A stretch of DNA of 64,000 bases, taken from contig JAQFVV010012496.1 of assembly GCA_028023455.1 (NCBI GenBank), positions 4,091,764 through 4,155,763 on the forward strand. The letters run 5' to 3'. The position numbers and the translations under genes are program-made. Origin of the DNA: Epiperipatus broadwayi. Lineage: Eukaryota > Onychophora > Udeonychophora > Euonychophora > Peripatidae. This document shows positions 9,896 through 22,800 of this stretch, in pieces (the stretch's first letter is position 1; every line of letters begins with the position of its first letter). The notes beneath the pieces are model-generated. The model saw only the letters and a program-made list of their open reading frames with translations, was not told where the DNA came from and ran no database searches.

Positions 9896-10529
9896 AACTA
9901 TGAGGATTGCCAATTCCTCAACAAGCTTTGTGATAAATGCTTAGCTAGAGAAAGCATTTAAAATATCTCTGTCAGGACCCCCACCCACCCAACGACAATG
10001 GTTTCATGCTCTGGCACTCCTCAAAGAGGTGCTAGGTAGGTTCAGACCCTAAATCTAAAAAACACCAACCCAAAGCCAGCATTTAACTAAAAGTTATCTA
10101 TTGAGTGGAAAATCTGAATTTTTCAGACACCTACATGTCTTCAAACCCAGCTATCCAACTAAAATAGCTATATGGGGCTGAGAGATCTTCAGCCATACCA
10201 TATATTGCTAAGACTAGTAATATATGATATGGCTGAAGATCTCTCAGCACCATATAGCTATTTGAGTTGGATAGCTGGGGTTGAAGACATGTAGATGTCT
10301 GAAAATTTTATATTTTCCACTCAATAGATAACTTTTAGTTAAATGCTGGTTTTGGGTTGGTGTTTTTAGATAATAGTGTCTGAACCTACCCTAGCATCTC
10401 TCTGAAGGGTGCCAGAGCATGAAACCATGATCGTTGGGGGGGGGTCCTGACAGAGATATTTTAAATGCTTTTTCTAGCTAAGCATTTATTACAAAGCTTG
10501 TTGAGAAATTGGCAATCCTCATAGTTTAT
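9896..10529. mobile_element. Long near-perfect palindrome (fold-back element)
   Basis: The left arm starts aactatgaggattgccaatt; the right arm is its reverse complement out to 10529, with the centre near 10207 and only a few bases of loop. Arms are about 310 bp and differ at scattered positions, including a C-rich block (9970s) matched by a G-run near 10438. No ORF is present. A related but shorter fold-back lies at 32562-32823. It behaves like a non-autonomous DNA transposon of the fold-back type; the class is inferred. Confidence 0.7.
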
Positions 10530-10664
10530 GACTTACAAGCTTAAGAAAATTGGGTCCTGTGACCTATGACTCTTATTTTGATTAAAAACATATATTTTGC
10601 AAAAAATTTGCTTCATATATTCTACTTTCTTATTAGATTTATTACATTCATATTTGCAGATATC

Positions 10665-11285
10665 TAAGATTTATAAATGTATAAGTTAGAAGAAGTTAAC
10701 AGCTACAAATACCTTGATCAGATTATTAATACAGATGGAAATATAACAGATGAAATTAATCATAGCATTAAACTTGGTTGGAGTGCTTTTGGTAAAAATA
10801 ACCTGATACTAAAAAAAAAATATGCCTATGTGTTTGAAAAGGTTTTTAATAAATGTGATTTACCAGTTTTTACTTATGGATCTGAGATTTGGACACTTAA
10901 TAGAAGAGCAATACAGAGACTTCAGACTACTCAAAGAAGTATGGAGAGATGCATGTTGGGAGAAACAAGAAGAGTTTGAAAATGCAATATATGGGTAAGA
11001 GAACAAACAGCTGTTACTGACCTCTCTAAAAAAATAAGACTGAAGTGGAGTTGGATTGGACATGTTTCTAGAAGAGGTGATAATAGATGGACAATTGAAA
11101 TCTTAAACTGGATTTCAAGTGATTGTAAAAAACACAAAAAGAGACCACATGTGAGATGGATGGATGGAATAAGAAAGTGTGCAGGGGTGATGTGGAGAAG
11201 AAAAGCTAAAAATCAGAGAAGATGGATTGAACTTGGAGAGACTTTCATCCTGCAGTGGATTGATAATGGTTGATGATGATGATTG
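10665..11285 (+). pseudogene. RTE-type LINE fragment, longest C-terminal copy
   Basis: The frame 10677-10979 (100 codons) gives Y-K-Y-L-D-Q-I-I, G-W-S-A-F-G-K, F-T-Y-G-S-E-I-W-T-L, and L-Q-T-T-Q-R-S-M-E-R-C-M-L-G, the region just after the reverse transcriptase palm/thumb in RTE elements. After a frameshift near 10975 the rest follows to attgataatggttgatgatg. It is 5'-truncated and inactive. Confidence 0.75.
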
Positions 11286-11336
11286 TATTATGTAGATAAT
11301 TTTTAATTGCTTGATCATAGATTTTATTCTATGCCA

Positions 11337-11338
<2 letters not shown>

Positions 11339-11372
<34 letters not shown>
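11339..11372. repeat. (TA)n microsatellite
   Basis: About 17 uninterrupted TA dinucleotides. Confidence 0.9.
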
Positions 11373-11868
11373 GAAGTAAATATTTTCATGGATTATTATG
11401 ATAATAAAGAACAGAAATAGGATTATAAACATGTAAACAGATAATTTATTGTTTGATGTTGTCAAGAAACCAATTGCTAATTGGATACCTGAGGCTAAAC
11501 AAATTTTCTTTATTAACATATACAATAGCACTTTTGTTCTTGATTTTGATACTATTAGTCTGATAGTTATGAAAAGTCACAAACAAATGTGTGTATAAAA
11601 ACCCAATTAATCACATTTACAATCTTCTAAAAAGGAAATAAATTAATTTTGCAAGTAAATATTAGATAATATTCCAATGAGGAGAAAGTTATTAGTCAAA
11701 ATGTTGACTTTTCTGCTAATTTTACAACCAAACAATAATGGTGTTTTATTCAGGATTGTTGAAAGAGAGTAGCCATTCATAATAAAAATGGGTTGCAAGG
11801 TAATAAAGTTCAGTCCACAGCAATGATGCTAAGAAGCAATATTTTGTAAATGAACAGAATTGGTTATA
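11373..11868. other. Unassigned AT-rich DNA
   Basis: No coding or repeat assignment between two RTE fragments. Confidence 0.5.
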
Positions 11869-11870
11869 TA

Positions 11871-12240
11871 TATAACCACTCAAAGAAGTATAGAGAGATG
11901 CATGTTGGGAGTAACAAGAAGAGATCAAAAACTCAATGTATGGGTAAGAGAACAAACAGGTGTTACTGACCTCATTGAAAAAATTAAAGGATTAAAGTGG
12001 AGTTGGGCTGGACATATTGCTGGAAGAGATGATAATAATAGATGGACAATTGAAATCTTAAACTGGATTCCAAGAGATTGTAAAAGACCCAGAATAAGAC
12101 CACATGTGAGATGGAAGGATGAAATAAGAAAGTGTGCAAGGATGATGTGGAGAAGAGAAGCTAAAGATCAGAGAAGATGGTTTGAACTTGAAGAGATCTT
12201 CATCCTGCAGTGGATTGATAATGGTTGATGATGATGACAA
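11871..12240 (+). pseudogene. RTE-type LINE 3' fragment with an open frame
   Basis: The 122-codon frame (11860-12228) covers the C-terminus almost without damage: T-T-Q-R-S-I-E-R-C-M-L-G-V-T-R-R, then W-S-W-A-G-H-I-A-G-R-D-D, then R-P-H-V-R-W-K-D-E-I-R-K-C, and the terminal I-L-Q-W-I-D-N-G. It ends with tgatgatgatga. The 5' breakpoint joins a short TA stretch. It is the best guide to the family C-terminal sequence in this window. Confidence 0.8.
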
Positions 12241-12242
12241 TC

Positions 12243-12450
12243 TTTCAATCCACAGAAATACCTTTGGTTAATTCCTTAACCTTTCTCAAGTGCCGATAAA
12301 TTCAAAAAGCAAAAGAGAAACAAACATCATCAGCTCAAATCACATGAATCTCAAATTTTAATGTTAGCAGCATATGTATTAATTAAATTTATTTTGTTTC
12401 TATTTATTAAAATTGTCTCCTTAGCTGAAAGTGTTTCTGTGGATTGAAAT
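12243..12450. repeat. MITE-like unit with ~16-bp inverted ends
   Basis: tttcaatccacagaaa near 12243 is matched in reverse complement by tttctgtggattgaaa at about 12433-12448. The interior has no ORF. Only this copy is seen, so mobility is uncertain. Confidence 0.4.
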
Positions 12451-12531
12451 ACTATATATAATAGTTAATTATCGTTATGGTTATTATTTTTATTGTTATT
12501 ACAATAGTTTTAAATTAACAGACATTTGGTT

Positions 12532-12890
12532 TGCATTATATATATATATATATATATATAAACAAGTCTAAATAGCTAATTGCAAAACATTTTCAACACT
12601 TGAGAGTCAGTGTTTTAGATCTAGTTTCTATACTCTATCTCCCACTGAGGATAGCAAACCAGCTTGAAATCAGCTGATCTGGGAGTGAGCAAATGAAAGA
12701 GGTAGTTAATTTCTGACTCTTTTTTCGTTTATGTAAAACAAATCTTACACTTGTTCGGCGGTTTTGGTATAGCGCCATCTTTTGGACATAAATAACAAGT
12801 GATAGCAGGTTACGTGATTAACTTGTATTTGTTTTTTCATATATATATATATATAAACAAGTCTAAATAGCTAATTGCAAAACTTTTTCA
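12532..12890. repeat. TA tracts with a duplicated flank
   Basis: (TA)n followed by aacaagtctaaatagctaat occurs at about 12540-12595 and again at about 12840-12890. The interval between carries ggttttggtatagcgccatc, a motif with relatives near 59380, 20926 and 46015. Confidence 0.5.
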
Positions 12891-14186
<1,296 letters not shown>

Positions 14187-14189
14187 CTA

Positions 14190-14639
14190 CTCCATCTCCA
14201 TCACAAAGTCAGCAACAATACTGGCAATAGGGTTCAGTTATCTCAAGCAACACCCATTAATCTGGAAGCCCCTCAATGACCTCATTTCTCAATTTACAAA
14301 CACAAATCACTCTCAATAACCACACTCAAACCAATTTTATCCTGCATGTCAGCCAATACTATGCAGATCTAAATAAATGGTACTTTATATACAAGTGCAC
14401 TAACTGTGGACTTTGTTATGGCATGAGATATCACACTTTACTTCACATTATAACCACTTTCTTGGAATGACCTAACTATATTTTGAATAATACAGCACAT
14501 TATAATGACAGAAATACAAGCCATTTAAATAAAAAATAGATGCACAAATCTTTTTCAATAAAATTGTATTGCATTTTCATGGTATACAACATTTATTATT
14601 AAAGACACAATGCATGAAATTATTTTCCTCCTCTTCCCT
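14190..14639. other. Unassigned, slightly less AT-rich
   Basis: A 64-codon plus-strand frame (14276-14470) has no domain that I recognise. It lies beside the microsatellite and may be remnant repeat sequence. Confidence 0.4.
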
Positions 14640-16375
14640 TTTTTAATTGAAAATGCATTTATGATAATAGCAGTTTTAATTTAGCAAAAATTTGCATTCA
14701 TAAAAGTTTAAATTTAAAATTGCATAATTGAATATTTTAGCTAATTCATATATAGTATAAAGTTTAAAATTAATTATTAATAGTATACAACTAAAATTTA
14801 TTTTTAGTTTTATACTAAATGAAATTTGTATTTGTTTGGTATGACATTTTTTAAAAAAAGTTTTTAATAATGACACCATTAGGGTTGTAAATGTCTAAAG
14901 CAAATTGTGAAATTATAATTTAAAATCAAATAAGTAAAATGTTATTTTTAAATTAGGTTTAGTAACTTTTGATTATATAAATTTGATTATTAATTGCATA
15001 ATTTATGAAATCATTTGTGAAATTATAATTTAAAATCAGGTAAGTAAAATTTTAGTTTTAAATTAGATTTAATAACTTTTGATTATATAAATTTGATTAT
15101 TAATTGCATAATTCATGAAATCATTTCCTACACTTCCCTCTTTTTTTTGAGTAAAAATACATTAGATCTACAATGATAGTCATTTTGAGTTGCCTAAAAA
15201 ATTTAAATTCAAAATTAGTTGAGTGAATATTTTAACTAATATAATACACAACTGAAAATTAATTATTAAGAGTACAGTATATGACTAAAATTTATTTTAA
15301 GTTTTAAGCTGAATGAAATTTGTATTTTTTTTTTCAGTGCTATATATTTTTATGTTTGTGGTAATGTAATCTTTTACTTGGATGTATCTAAAACAAATTA
15401 TAATATTATGATTTAAAATTAAGCAAATTCTGTATAATAAATAACATTTTAAACTTATATTTAATAACTTTGATCATTTAAGTTCATCACTAATTGTACA
15501 ATGCAAGAAATCATTTTTTCTTCAAAATAATATGATTACAGTAACTAAATTTTACAATTACAATAATTATAATAAGGTATTGAGAGTATTCATTTATGTA
15601 TAGTTTAAAATCTGTAAAGTGTATCTGCCTTAGCCTGATCACTAATTTAGTATTACAATTACAATAATTGTAATTTTTGTTGCAATCAAAATACTATTTA
15701 TAAGAATTTTAATCCATAAAGATGGGTAAATATAAGGTTTTTATGTTAATATACACATTTTAAAATATATAATATTAATACATTTGTTTGTTATACTCAT
15801 AAAAATCAGCTTTGGATTACTTATTGTACTAAATTAATTATATATATAATCATTAATGATGAAAATCTTTACTTTGAATATGTTATTAATGAATATACTA
15901 ATTATCTTGCAAGTACAATGGATGAAAAAGGATGTTGCCATGACAAGAGTTTGAAATTGTTGATTCTTATTGATATAAGATTGTCTAAGTGTTTATTGGT
16001 TTTTTTAAGTGTATATTAATTATATTTCAATTTTATATTCAAATTGTTGTATACAGCAATATTATATATTACACCCATATATAGTGAATAAACTTTATAA
16101 TGTACATTTTTAGCATGAATGAGATTATTTTTCTTTCAGATGATATAAAATCACTAATCACAGGACATAATCAAACTTAAAAAATAGCTGCCATTTTGCA
16201 AATGGCAGTTTTTTTAAAAAAAATTGAATTTTATTTTTACACTTGTTACAGAAAATAATTGATTGTAAATCAAAATACTGCTATAAATAGATTATGATCA
16301 TTATGGTAAATCTTTGCATCATGACCTGGTCCAAACTGAGTATAGGTGTGTAAGAATGTGATTTTAGAAAAGATT
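14640..16375 (+). repeat. Large unclassified dispersed repeat, copy 1
   Basis: Matches 35373-36410 in the same orientation over at least 1 kb. Shared landmarks include gcataattcatgaaatcatt, attataatttaaaat, a block with catttttagcatgaat, and aaatggcagttttt near the 3' side. Internally a 110-bp unit is duplicated in tandem (14905-15014 and 15015-15125), and weaker ~500-bp periodicity is visible. There is no ORF and no known terminal motif. A fragment recurs near 19790-19860. Confidence 0.6.
14905..15125 (+). repeat. Tandem duplication of a 110-bp unit
   Basis: ttgtgaaattataatttaaa begins both units (14905 and 15015). Identity is high across the whole unit, so this duplication is younger than the surrounding repeat. 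Confidence 0.8.
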
Positions 16376-17400
16376 GTAATACAAGAGATGCTATCGGAGT
16401 TGCTAGAATAATTATAGAGAGACTTTAAAAAAGGCATGCAATTATGTATTTTGGAGGATTTAGTTAAATCATGTTGATAGAGTAATCTGAAACAAGTTTA
16501 TAGATATCTTGGGAAATAAGAAACAATATTGGAAAAAAAGGTTGATTTGGAATATGTATTTTGGTCTAAGAATAAAGATTATATTTGAAGATAGCTACCG
16601 AGAAGAGAATATGGGCACTGATGTTAAGCATAGACATTGTGAATTACCTGAACTTTTTAAAAATTATTTAAAACTGTGGGTGTGCTAATGTTAGAAGGAG
16701 AATAGTAAGACATATAAGAGTCACAGAATAATATGTTGTAGTTGTAGATGAAAGAAATCTCCACAATATATTGAGTAGATTAAGGAAATAATGTATTGAA
16801 TATAGAATAAAATTAATGGGTGAATGGATTTAAATATTTGAGAAATTGGTTGAGTGAGGATTCAAGGGATAATGATATTTAAAAATAGGTTTGACAAAGT
16901 AGACATTTATCAAGATGAAAAAAAAACATTCTGAGGACTTTTGAAGAAAGAGTTGAAAAAGTTTGGTTAAGTGCTATTTTTGCGGTGTGTAATCATATGT
17001 TTGTGAGATAGGGACATTAAATAAAAAAATGAAGAGTAGATTATAAATATTTTCTTTGAGGATATAGGTATGGAAAAAATAGAAAAAAATAATTGGATAG
17101 ATAAAGTGACAAATGAAAAAGTTTTATTAAAAAAAAATAAAGAAAGAAGATTGATTAAAGAAATTGGATATAAGTAACTGGATGAATTATATATTAAGAA
17201 AAAAGATTCTTTAATAAAATCTGTTTGGAAAATAATGGATGATAACAAAAAAAGATGAAGAAAATTGATGCCATTAGATGATATAAAAATTGGAATAAAT
17301 TATATAAAATTAAAGAATCAGGTAATAAACAGAACAGAATGGAGAACAATTACATTAGTGGCATGCTTTCTGGACTTAGCTAGACAACAAAACACTCTTA
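16376..17400 (+). pseudogene. Decayed LINE (RT to C-terminus), second LINE family
   Basis: Stepping through frames gives C-N-T-R-D-A-I-G-V-A-R-I-I-I-E-R, then an R-L-R-K-x-C-I-E-Y-R-I-K-L region, and at 17070-17390 I-D-K-V-T-N-E-K-V-L, then a D-D-I-K block and a W-R-T end. This is the order in a LINE family common in insects. Stops and indels are frequent and no frame exceeds about 90 codons. The minus-strand 93-codon frame at 16967-17248 is a shadow. Confidence 0.55.
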
Positions 17401-17469
17401 TCATTATTAGCATCACATAATAATAACAATTAACAGTGAAATAAAATAATAATATTTGTTTTTGTTTTT

Positions 17470-18345
17470 AAGTCACAAGAAAGAAAATTACCTTAAAATT
17501 CAATATTCAAAATCTAAAGGTTCGAATTCCCATGCTAGTACTGTCATTGGTGAGGCCAGCAACATCTGAAGAAGAGATGGCTAAGTTAATTAAAATTCAA
17601 CATTCAGAGAATCTAAGGGTCATGGCTCGATTCCTGTGCTAGTACTTCACAGATCAGGCCAACAACATCTGAAAAAGTGATGGCTGTTATTTAAAATTCA
17701 ATATTCAAGAATCTAAGAGTCCAGGTTCGATTACCACTCTAGTATTGTCATTGATCAGGCCAGCAATGTCTGAAGAAGAGATGGCTTAATTTCAATATTC
17801 AAGAATCTAAGAACCCAGGTTCGATTACCATGCTAGTATTGTCACTGATCAGGCCAGCAACGTCTTAAGAAGAGATGGTTTAAATTCAATATGCAAGAAT
17901 CTAAGAGTCCAGGTTCAATTACCATGTTAGTATTGTCACTGATCAGGCCAGCAAGATCCGAACAAGAGATGGCTTAAAATTCAATATTTAAGAATCTAAG
18001 AAACCAGGTTCGATTCTCATGCTAGTACTGACACTGTTCAGGTCAGCAACAACTGAAAAAGAGATGTTCATTTACTTAAAATTTAATATTCAAGACTCTA
18101 AAGGTCCAGGTTCTATTCTTCCCATGTGAGTACCGTCACTGGCCAGGGCAGCAACACCTGGTGAAGAGGGAATACCTCTTGAAACGTTGTGCATTTACTA
18201 ACCTGTGTACTATTGCTAACAATTGAATGTAATTGAAAATTTTAAACGGTTATTTTTTTCTAAAGACATTCGATACTTAATATTAGATGATGGAAATGGT
18301 CCAACATATAAATACAACTATAATATCATCATCACAAACCTTCAG
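17470..18345 (+). repeat. tRNA-headed repeat with a seven-fold internal amplification
   Basis: The box A part of the head is degraded, but the box B segment through the start of the ctgaagaagag block is repeated seven times in tandem before a normal 3' body follows (18160-18345, ctggtgaagagggaatac then ctcttgaaacgttgtgc). Units start near 17493, 17590, 17691, 17786, 17880, 17974 and 18075. Confidence 0.8.
17493..18172 (+). repeat. Seven ~97-bp tandem units, each with a B-box-like site
   Basis: Each unit runs from ttaaaattcaatattcaag through aatctaag, a ggttcgatt-type B box, atgctagta, tcactgatcaggccagcaac, to gaagaagagatgg. Periods are 97, 101, 95, 94, 94 and 101 bp. Direct orientation with no spacers rules out a CRISPR-like array. 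Confidence 0.85.
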
Positions 18346-19076
18346 GAAAACACATCATTTATTTGCATTTTATATTTAATAAAATAAAGAGAAAAATCAT
18401 TATTTTTTTTTTTTACGAAAAAAATATTTGTTGCTGATAATTAAACAAAATATAATTATTTTAATACAATATAAATAATTTAAATCAAAAATTACCTTAT
18501 TTGTATTGGCCATAAGCAATTTTTAAAATGAAATTAATAAAATGTGAGAATATGATTTTCAAAATGAATTAACAGTTCGAGAAAAGAGTTGTTAAGCAAA
18601 GTTTGGAAATTAAATTTTTGTCTAAAGGGCAAATCACAATTAAATTAATGGAAGCCATATCATTTAGATAAGTCTTGTAATGTGCAGATCTTACATGTTG
18701 AAAAAATTTCATTACCATTAGTGGGAATGAAAAAGGGATTCTAATTAAAAGGCTGACTGTAAAAGATCAGCATTCACCAATTTGTAATAATAAAATAATA
18801 GCATGTGCTTTACAAAGATTATTTAATAGGTAACATTAAGATGATTATAAACATATAAAAGAAGTAGAATGACCAATTATAATACTTTATATGTATATTT
18901 ATTTCAAACACACCCTATTTGTGTCATCCAAAAAAAATTTAAACTATTTATTACTCATTTTTAGATTAGGACAAGTGTATGTATAATATGTATTCATTTT
19001 AAAACATATCCTATTTTTTTATTAAAAAATAAAAACAATTTATCAGACATTTTTCGATTAAGGCATGTGTATGTAT
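18346..19076. other. Unassigned AT-rich DNA
   Basis: At 18910-19076 two adjacent ~85-bp segments share cctattt at the start and gtgtatgtataa at the end, a weak tandem pair. Nothing else is recognised. Confidence 0.45.
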
Positions 19077-19292
19077 AAAGTGGAGTTGGTCTGTACATAT
19101 TTCTAGAAGAGATGATAATAGATAGACAGTTGAAATCGTAAACCGGATTCCAAGAGATTGTAAAAGACCCAGAAAGAGACCACGTGTGAGATAGATGAAA
19201 TAAAAACGTGCTTTGGAGTGATGTGGAGAAGAAAGGCTGAAATTGAAAAAGATGGATTGATCTTGGAGAGACTTTCATCCTGCAGTGGACCA
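19077..19292 (+). pseudogene. RTE-type LINE 3' fragment
   Basis: Starts at agtggagttggtctgtacat (W-S-W-S-V-H-I region) and runs to tcatcctgcagtggac. Damaged by several indels. Confidence 0.65.
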
Positions 19293-19299
19293 ATAATGC

Positions 19300-20160
19300 A
19301 TAAACAGCACAGGTAATGGTGATATTAAAAAAAATCCCACGGCTATTATGCCAGATATTCTGGATTTTGTTTTACGTAAATCTACTTTGCTAGACATTAT
19401 TTATATATGTTAAAAACTCTTCATGTCTTTCTTTGCATGTCCTTAAGCTTTTCTTAGACCATCTATAATCTATTACGACAAAAAACAGTTTAGAAGGTGA
19501 TCTTAAAATCGGCAATGATTTTTACCTGGCGAAAGTAAAAGTAAAAAATAAAATTAAAAAATCTGACGAATTTCATATGCATTACTTTTTAAAGTATTTG
19601 TTTAGATATTAAACATATGAAGAAGAATCATAATCACACAACACTACCCACAATACAGTTCAATTTCAAGTCACGTATTTATAATTACTAGGAACAATTA
19701 GAAAAAGGTGTTTATCATCACTCCTAGCTTGTATAAGATTATATAAAAATAATGTCTATTTAAACAACCACAATTAAGTATTAAATATAAATTAAAAGGA
19801 GGTTGCCTTGACAACAGTTTGAAATTGTTGATTGTTATTGCTATTGTAATTCTCAAGTGCTGACAGATATTAATGATTACTTACAAACCCATTTAGCCTT
19901 TGAGCATTATTACACTTATTATTTAAGTAATACTTTGGGTGCAATTTGAAATTTATAATTGCAGTTTGTAATGTTATAATTATCTATTTATTAGTCTGCA
20001 TTCAGAACATATTATACTTACCTGTTTAAAGAGGTTTTTTTCTTCTTTGTATCAATAGGTGCATTCTTTAGTGTCGATATAAGTATATTGGACTATTAAT
20101 AAAGGTGGAATTCCACCTTTATTGTTAAACTTTTCATATAAAGGACTAAAAGGTAACGAG
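19300..20160. other. Unassigned, includes a fragment of the large dispersed repeat
   Basis: About 19790-19860 resembles 15925-16000 (gttgccttgacaacagtttg against gttgccatgacaagagtttg, both followed by aaattgttgatt). The rest is not assigned. Confidence 0.4.
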
Positions 20161-20164
20161 AAAT

Positions 20165-20700
20165 ATTACTCTGAACATTACCCACACTTCCACTTACATC
20201 CCATACAACTTTAATAGTAAAAGTACTTTTAAATAAGTTAATTGCTTCATAATCATAAATTTTTTATAATAAAGATTCTTTAATTCTTTTTTTTATTTCA
20301 TTTCTATCAAAATAGACAACCATAGTTTCATCAAAATTAATAATGTGGCCTGTATCTTTTTCATGAATATATAAAGCAAAACTAAGATATTTATTTCTAA
20401 CCCTACTTTTATGGAACTTTATTCTTTCATTTAAACTCAAACTACTCTACATAAAAAGAGAGTTAGAAATAAATATTTTATTTTTGCTTTATATATCCAT
20501 GAAAAGGATACAGGCCACACTATTAATTTTGATGAATTTAAGATTGTCATCTTTGAGAGAAATGAAATAAAAAGAATTAAATCTTTATTATTAAAAATTT
20601 ATAATGCTAAAGCAATTAACTCATTTTAAAGTTCTTTTACTATTAAGAATGTATGGGAAATAAATGGAATTGTGGATAATGTTTAGTTTAAATATGTTGT
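20165..20700. pseudogene. Head-to-head pair of PLE GIY-YIG domain fragments
   Basis: The right arm (plus strand, about 20455-20700) translates as R-N-K-Y-F-I-F-A-L-Y-I-H, then T-G-H-T-I-N-F-D-E-F-K-I-V, then E-I-K-R-I-K and A-I-N-S, with V-W-E-I near the end. This is the second half of a Penelope GIY-YIG endonuclease. The left arm (about 20440-20185) is an imperfect reverse complement with the same reading on the minus strand. The two copies face away from a short centre near 20447. Both are non-functional. Confidence 0.55.
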
Positions 20701-21330
20701 TATTTTATAGGTCTATATATTGAAAAGTCTGTTTGTAGCAGTAAAACGATTGGTAAGGTTTTAGAATTTATTTTTCTTAGCTAGACTGGGTTGAGTTGTA
20801 AATTTGGGGGGTAATTTAGACTTTTTATTCATTAGTTTAGCTTTATGCTTTTAATATATTATAATGATCAAAATGCAAGTGAAGATCGAATCTAACCGCA
20901 AACTACGATATCTGCTCTACAGAGCGCCATCTAGGCATTTAAATCTAGAAAAATTTATAGAGTAGGCAGATACGCACTGTTAAGATTCCACTTTATTTAA
21001 ATATTCAGATCGTTAGCCCAAGTCATTAGCTCAGTGGAGACACAGAGATAAAAATCTATATCTTAATTTATATCTTAAATATAAATAAATAAAAGCCACT
21101 GCCAGAAATTAACACATAAAAATATTTATTTACGCACATATAAAATAACATTTAAATTTTGAGGAATAAATTCACCATTTTAGATTTTTCTATTAATCTT
21201 TAGTTTTACATTTAACTAAGTTTCAATGAGTTTAATATTTTATTTAGATAGTCAAGTATGAATAGACTACATAGATCTGCATTTGAAAAGAAAATATTCT
21301 TCCCTGATTTAACCTTAGGCAACAAATTTC
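20701..21330. other. Unassigned; contains a hairpin
   Basis: About 20907-20974 forms a hairpin (tatctgctctac with gtaggcagata) whose loop contains gcgccatct. The rest is AT-rich and unassigned. Confidence 0.4.
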
Positions 21331-21334
21331 ACAA

Positions 21335-22800
21335 TCAAACCGGCACCAATCCCTCTGATACATTTATGTATTCAATGTAGCATGAAAATACGACAACACA
21401 AAATACTATACTGTCAGGAATGTACATCTGATCAGTAAGTAGAATTAGAGGAGACATTGTCTCTCCACCAACAGGAATGTTACATCTGTTGGCAAGTAGA
21501 ACAATAAACATAAAACTCCATAGGAATGGACTGCGGTCCTTTGCCATCTTACAAACCCATCCATAGGCAAACAGAAGGTGTGTGGTGTATATATATAATC
21601 CTGCCCATAGCAGATCTCATACTACATCTACAATTACACAAATATATCCAATCCATTGAACCAATTCAACTACAAAATGAATAACCTAAGATTACCCTCC
21701 CTTAATATAACTTTACAAAACTATATAGCCATTCATGCCCGACTTAAATTTAACATTTAAATACATTCGCACAGATTATTTTTATAAATTTGTTTTTAAA
21801 ATGCTGAGTATAGATCGGCTGCACAGATTCCATGGTCAAAAACATCCAAATTAAACACAATCGATCAAAATACAAAATCATCGATAACGTCAATTGCAAA
21901 GGGAATACACAAGGCCCCATGGCATTCATTGTAAGATGCCCGCATTAACATCATTGACCTATATATTCTAATCAAATGTGAAAACTTCAACATAATCAAC
22001 CGCTAACGAATCTATGCAACGTCTATACCCAACCTAAATTTCATCATTTAAAATTTAAACAATAAACAATTTATACAATAAGAAAAAAAAATGGAAATGA
22101 TTTTTATCAATCGGAAAACATATAAAATTAAACATTATTAATTTGATTTTAAACTTAAAAAAAGTCAGATGGAAGTTCATAAGCTTGAACGAAAGTTCTT
22201 AATTATTTTTAAATTTAGAGTTCATGTCAATATAGCTTATGGTAGAAGAGTCCAGGTTTCTGCTTTTAATTCCTGTGATGCCTCCATTGGAAGATAATGT
22301 TCTGGAGATGGCAATTGCTGGTTCAAGGTATCACAGTCTTTTCCTTTTTCTTTTTTTAAATAGAGTGTGGTATGTGCATCCTACCACAACTCTCAAACAC
22401 ACAACGCTGGAACTCTCAGAAAAAACTGTATTTCCCTTTTTATATTATCCACACGGATTCAATCAACAAAACGTCACTAATCCATCACTTTCATTAGGGT
22501 CTGAGCCAAGGCTTAGTGCTTCCATTGGTCAAGCTAACTTCTCTTTATTTTCTTATCTAACTTTCATCAGATCATTTTAATTATACAAGAGCCCAAGGCT
22601 AGCTTGCTTTTCAAACAATTTATAAACAATCACCTCCATTTACAGATTACAAGAATTAATTAATACCTGTTTTTATTTTTAAATCTTGTACTTTTTTTTT
22701 ATAAAAAAGTACGTTCAAATACTTATTTATTTGTTTTTTTAAAAAAAATATTTTTAAAGTTTGGCATCTGTGCGAATGTATATATGTTTAACAAACATTT
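21335..22800. other. Less AT-rich unique block, two unrecognised frames
   Basis: A 70-codon minus frame (21547-21335) and a 113-codon plus frame (22239-22580) are open, but neither shows a domain, signal peptide or homology that I know. A 15-bp inverted pair, tacattcgcacagat near 21763 and its complement near 22768, frames about 1 kb and might mark a transposon. I would not call a gene here. Confidence 0.35.

Noticed and set aside
16967-17248. 93-codon minus-strand ORF
   Set aside because: Antisense shadow of the decayed LINE, rich in Ser/Phe/Leu from A-rich coding sequence.
17493-18172. CRISPR-like array
   Set aside because: Units are about 97 bp with no unique spacers, they are derived from the tRNA-headed repeat, and the DNA is eukaryotic.
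22239-22580. Host protein-coding gene of 113 codons
   Set aside because: No recognisable domain, no splice or promoter context, and composition does not stand out; left as unassigned.
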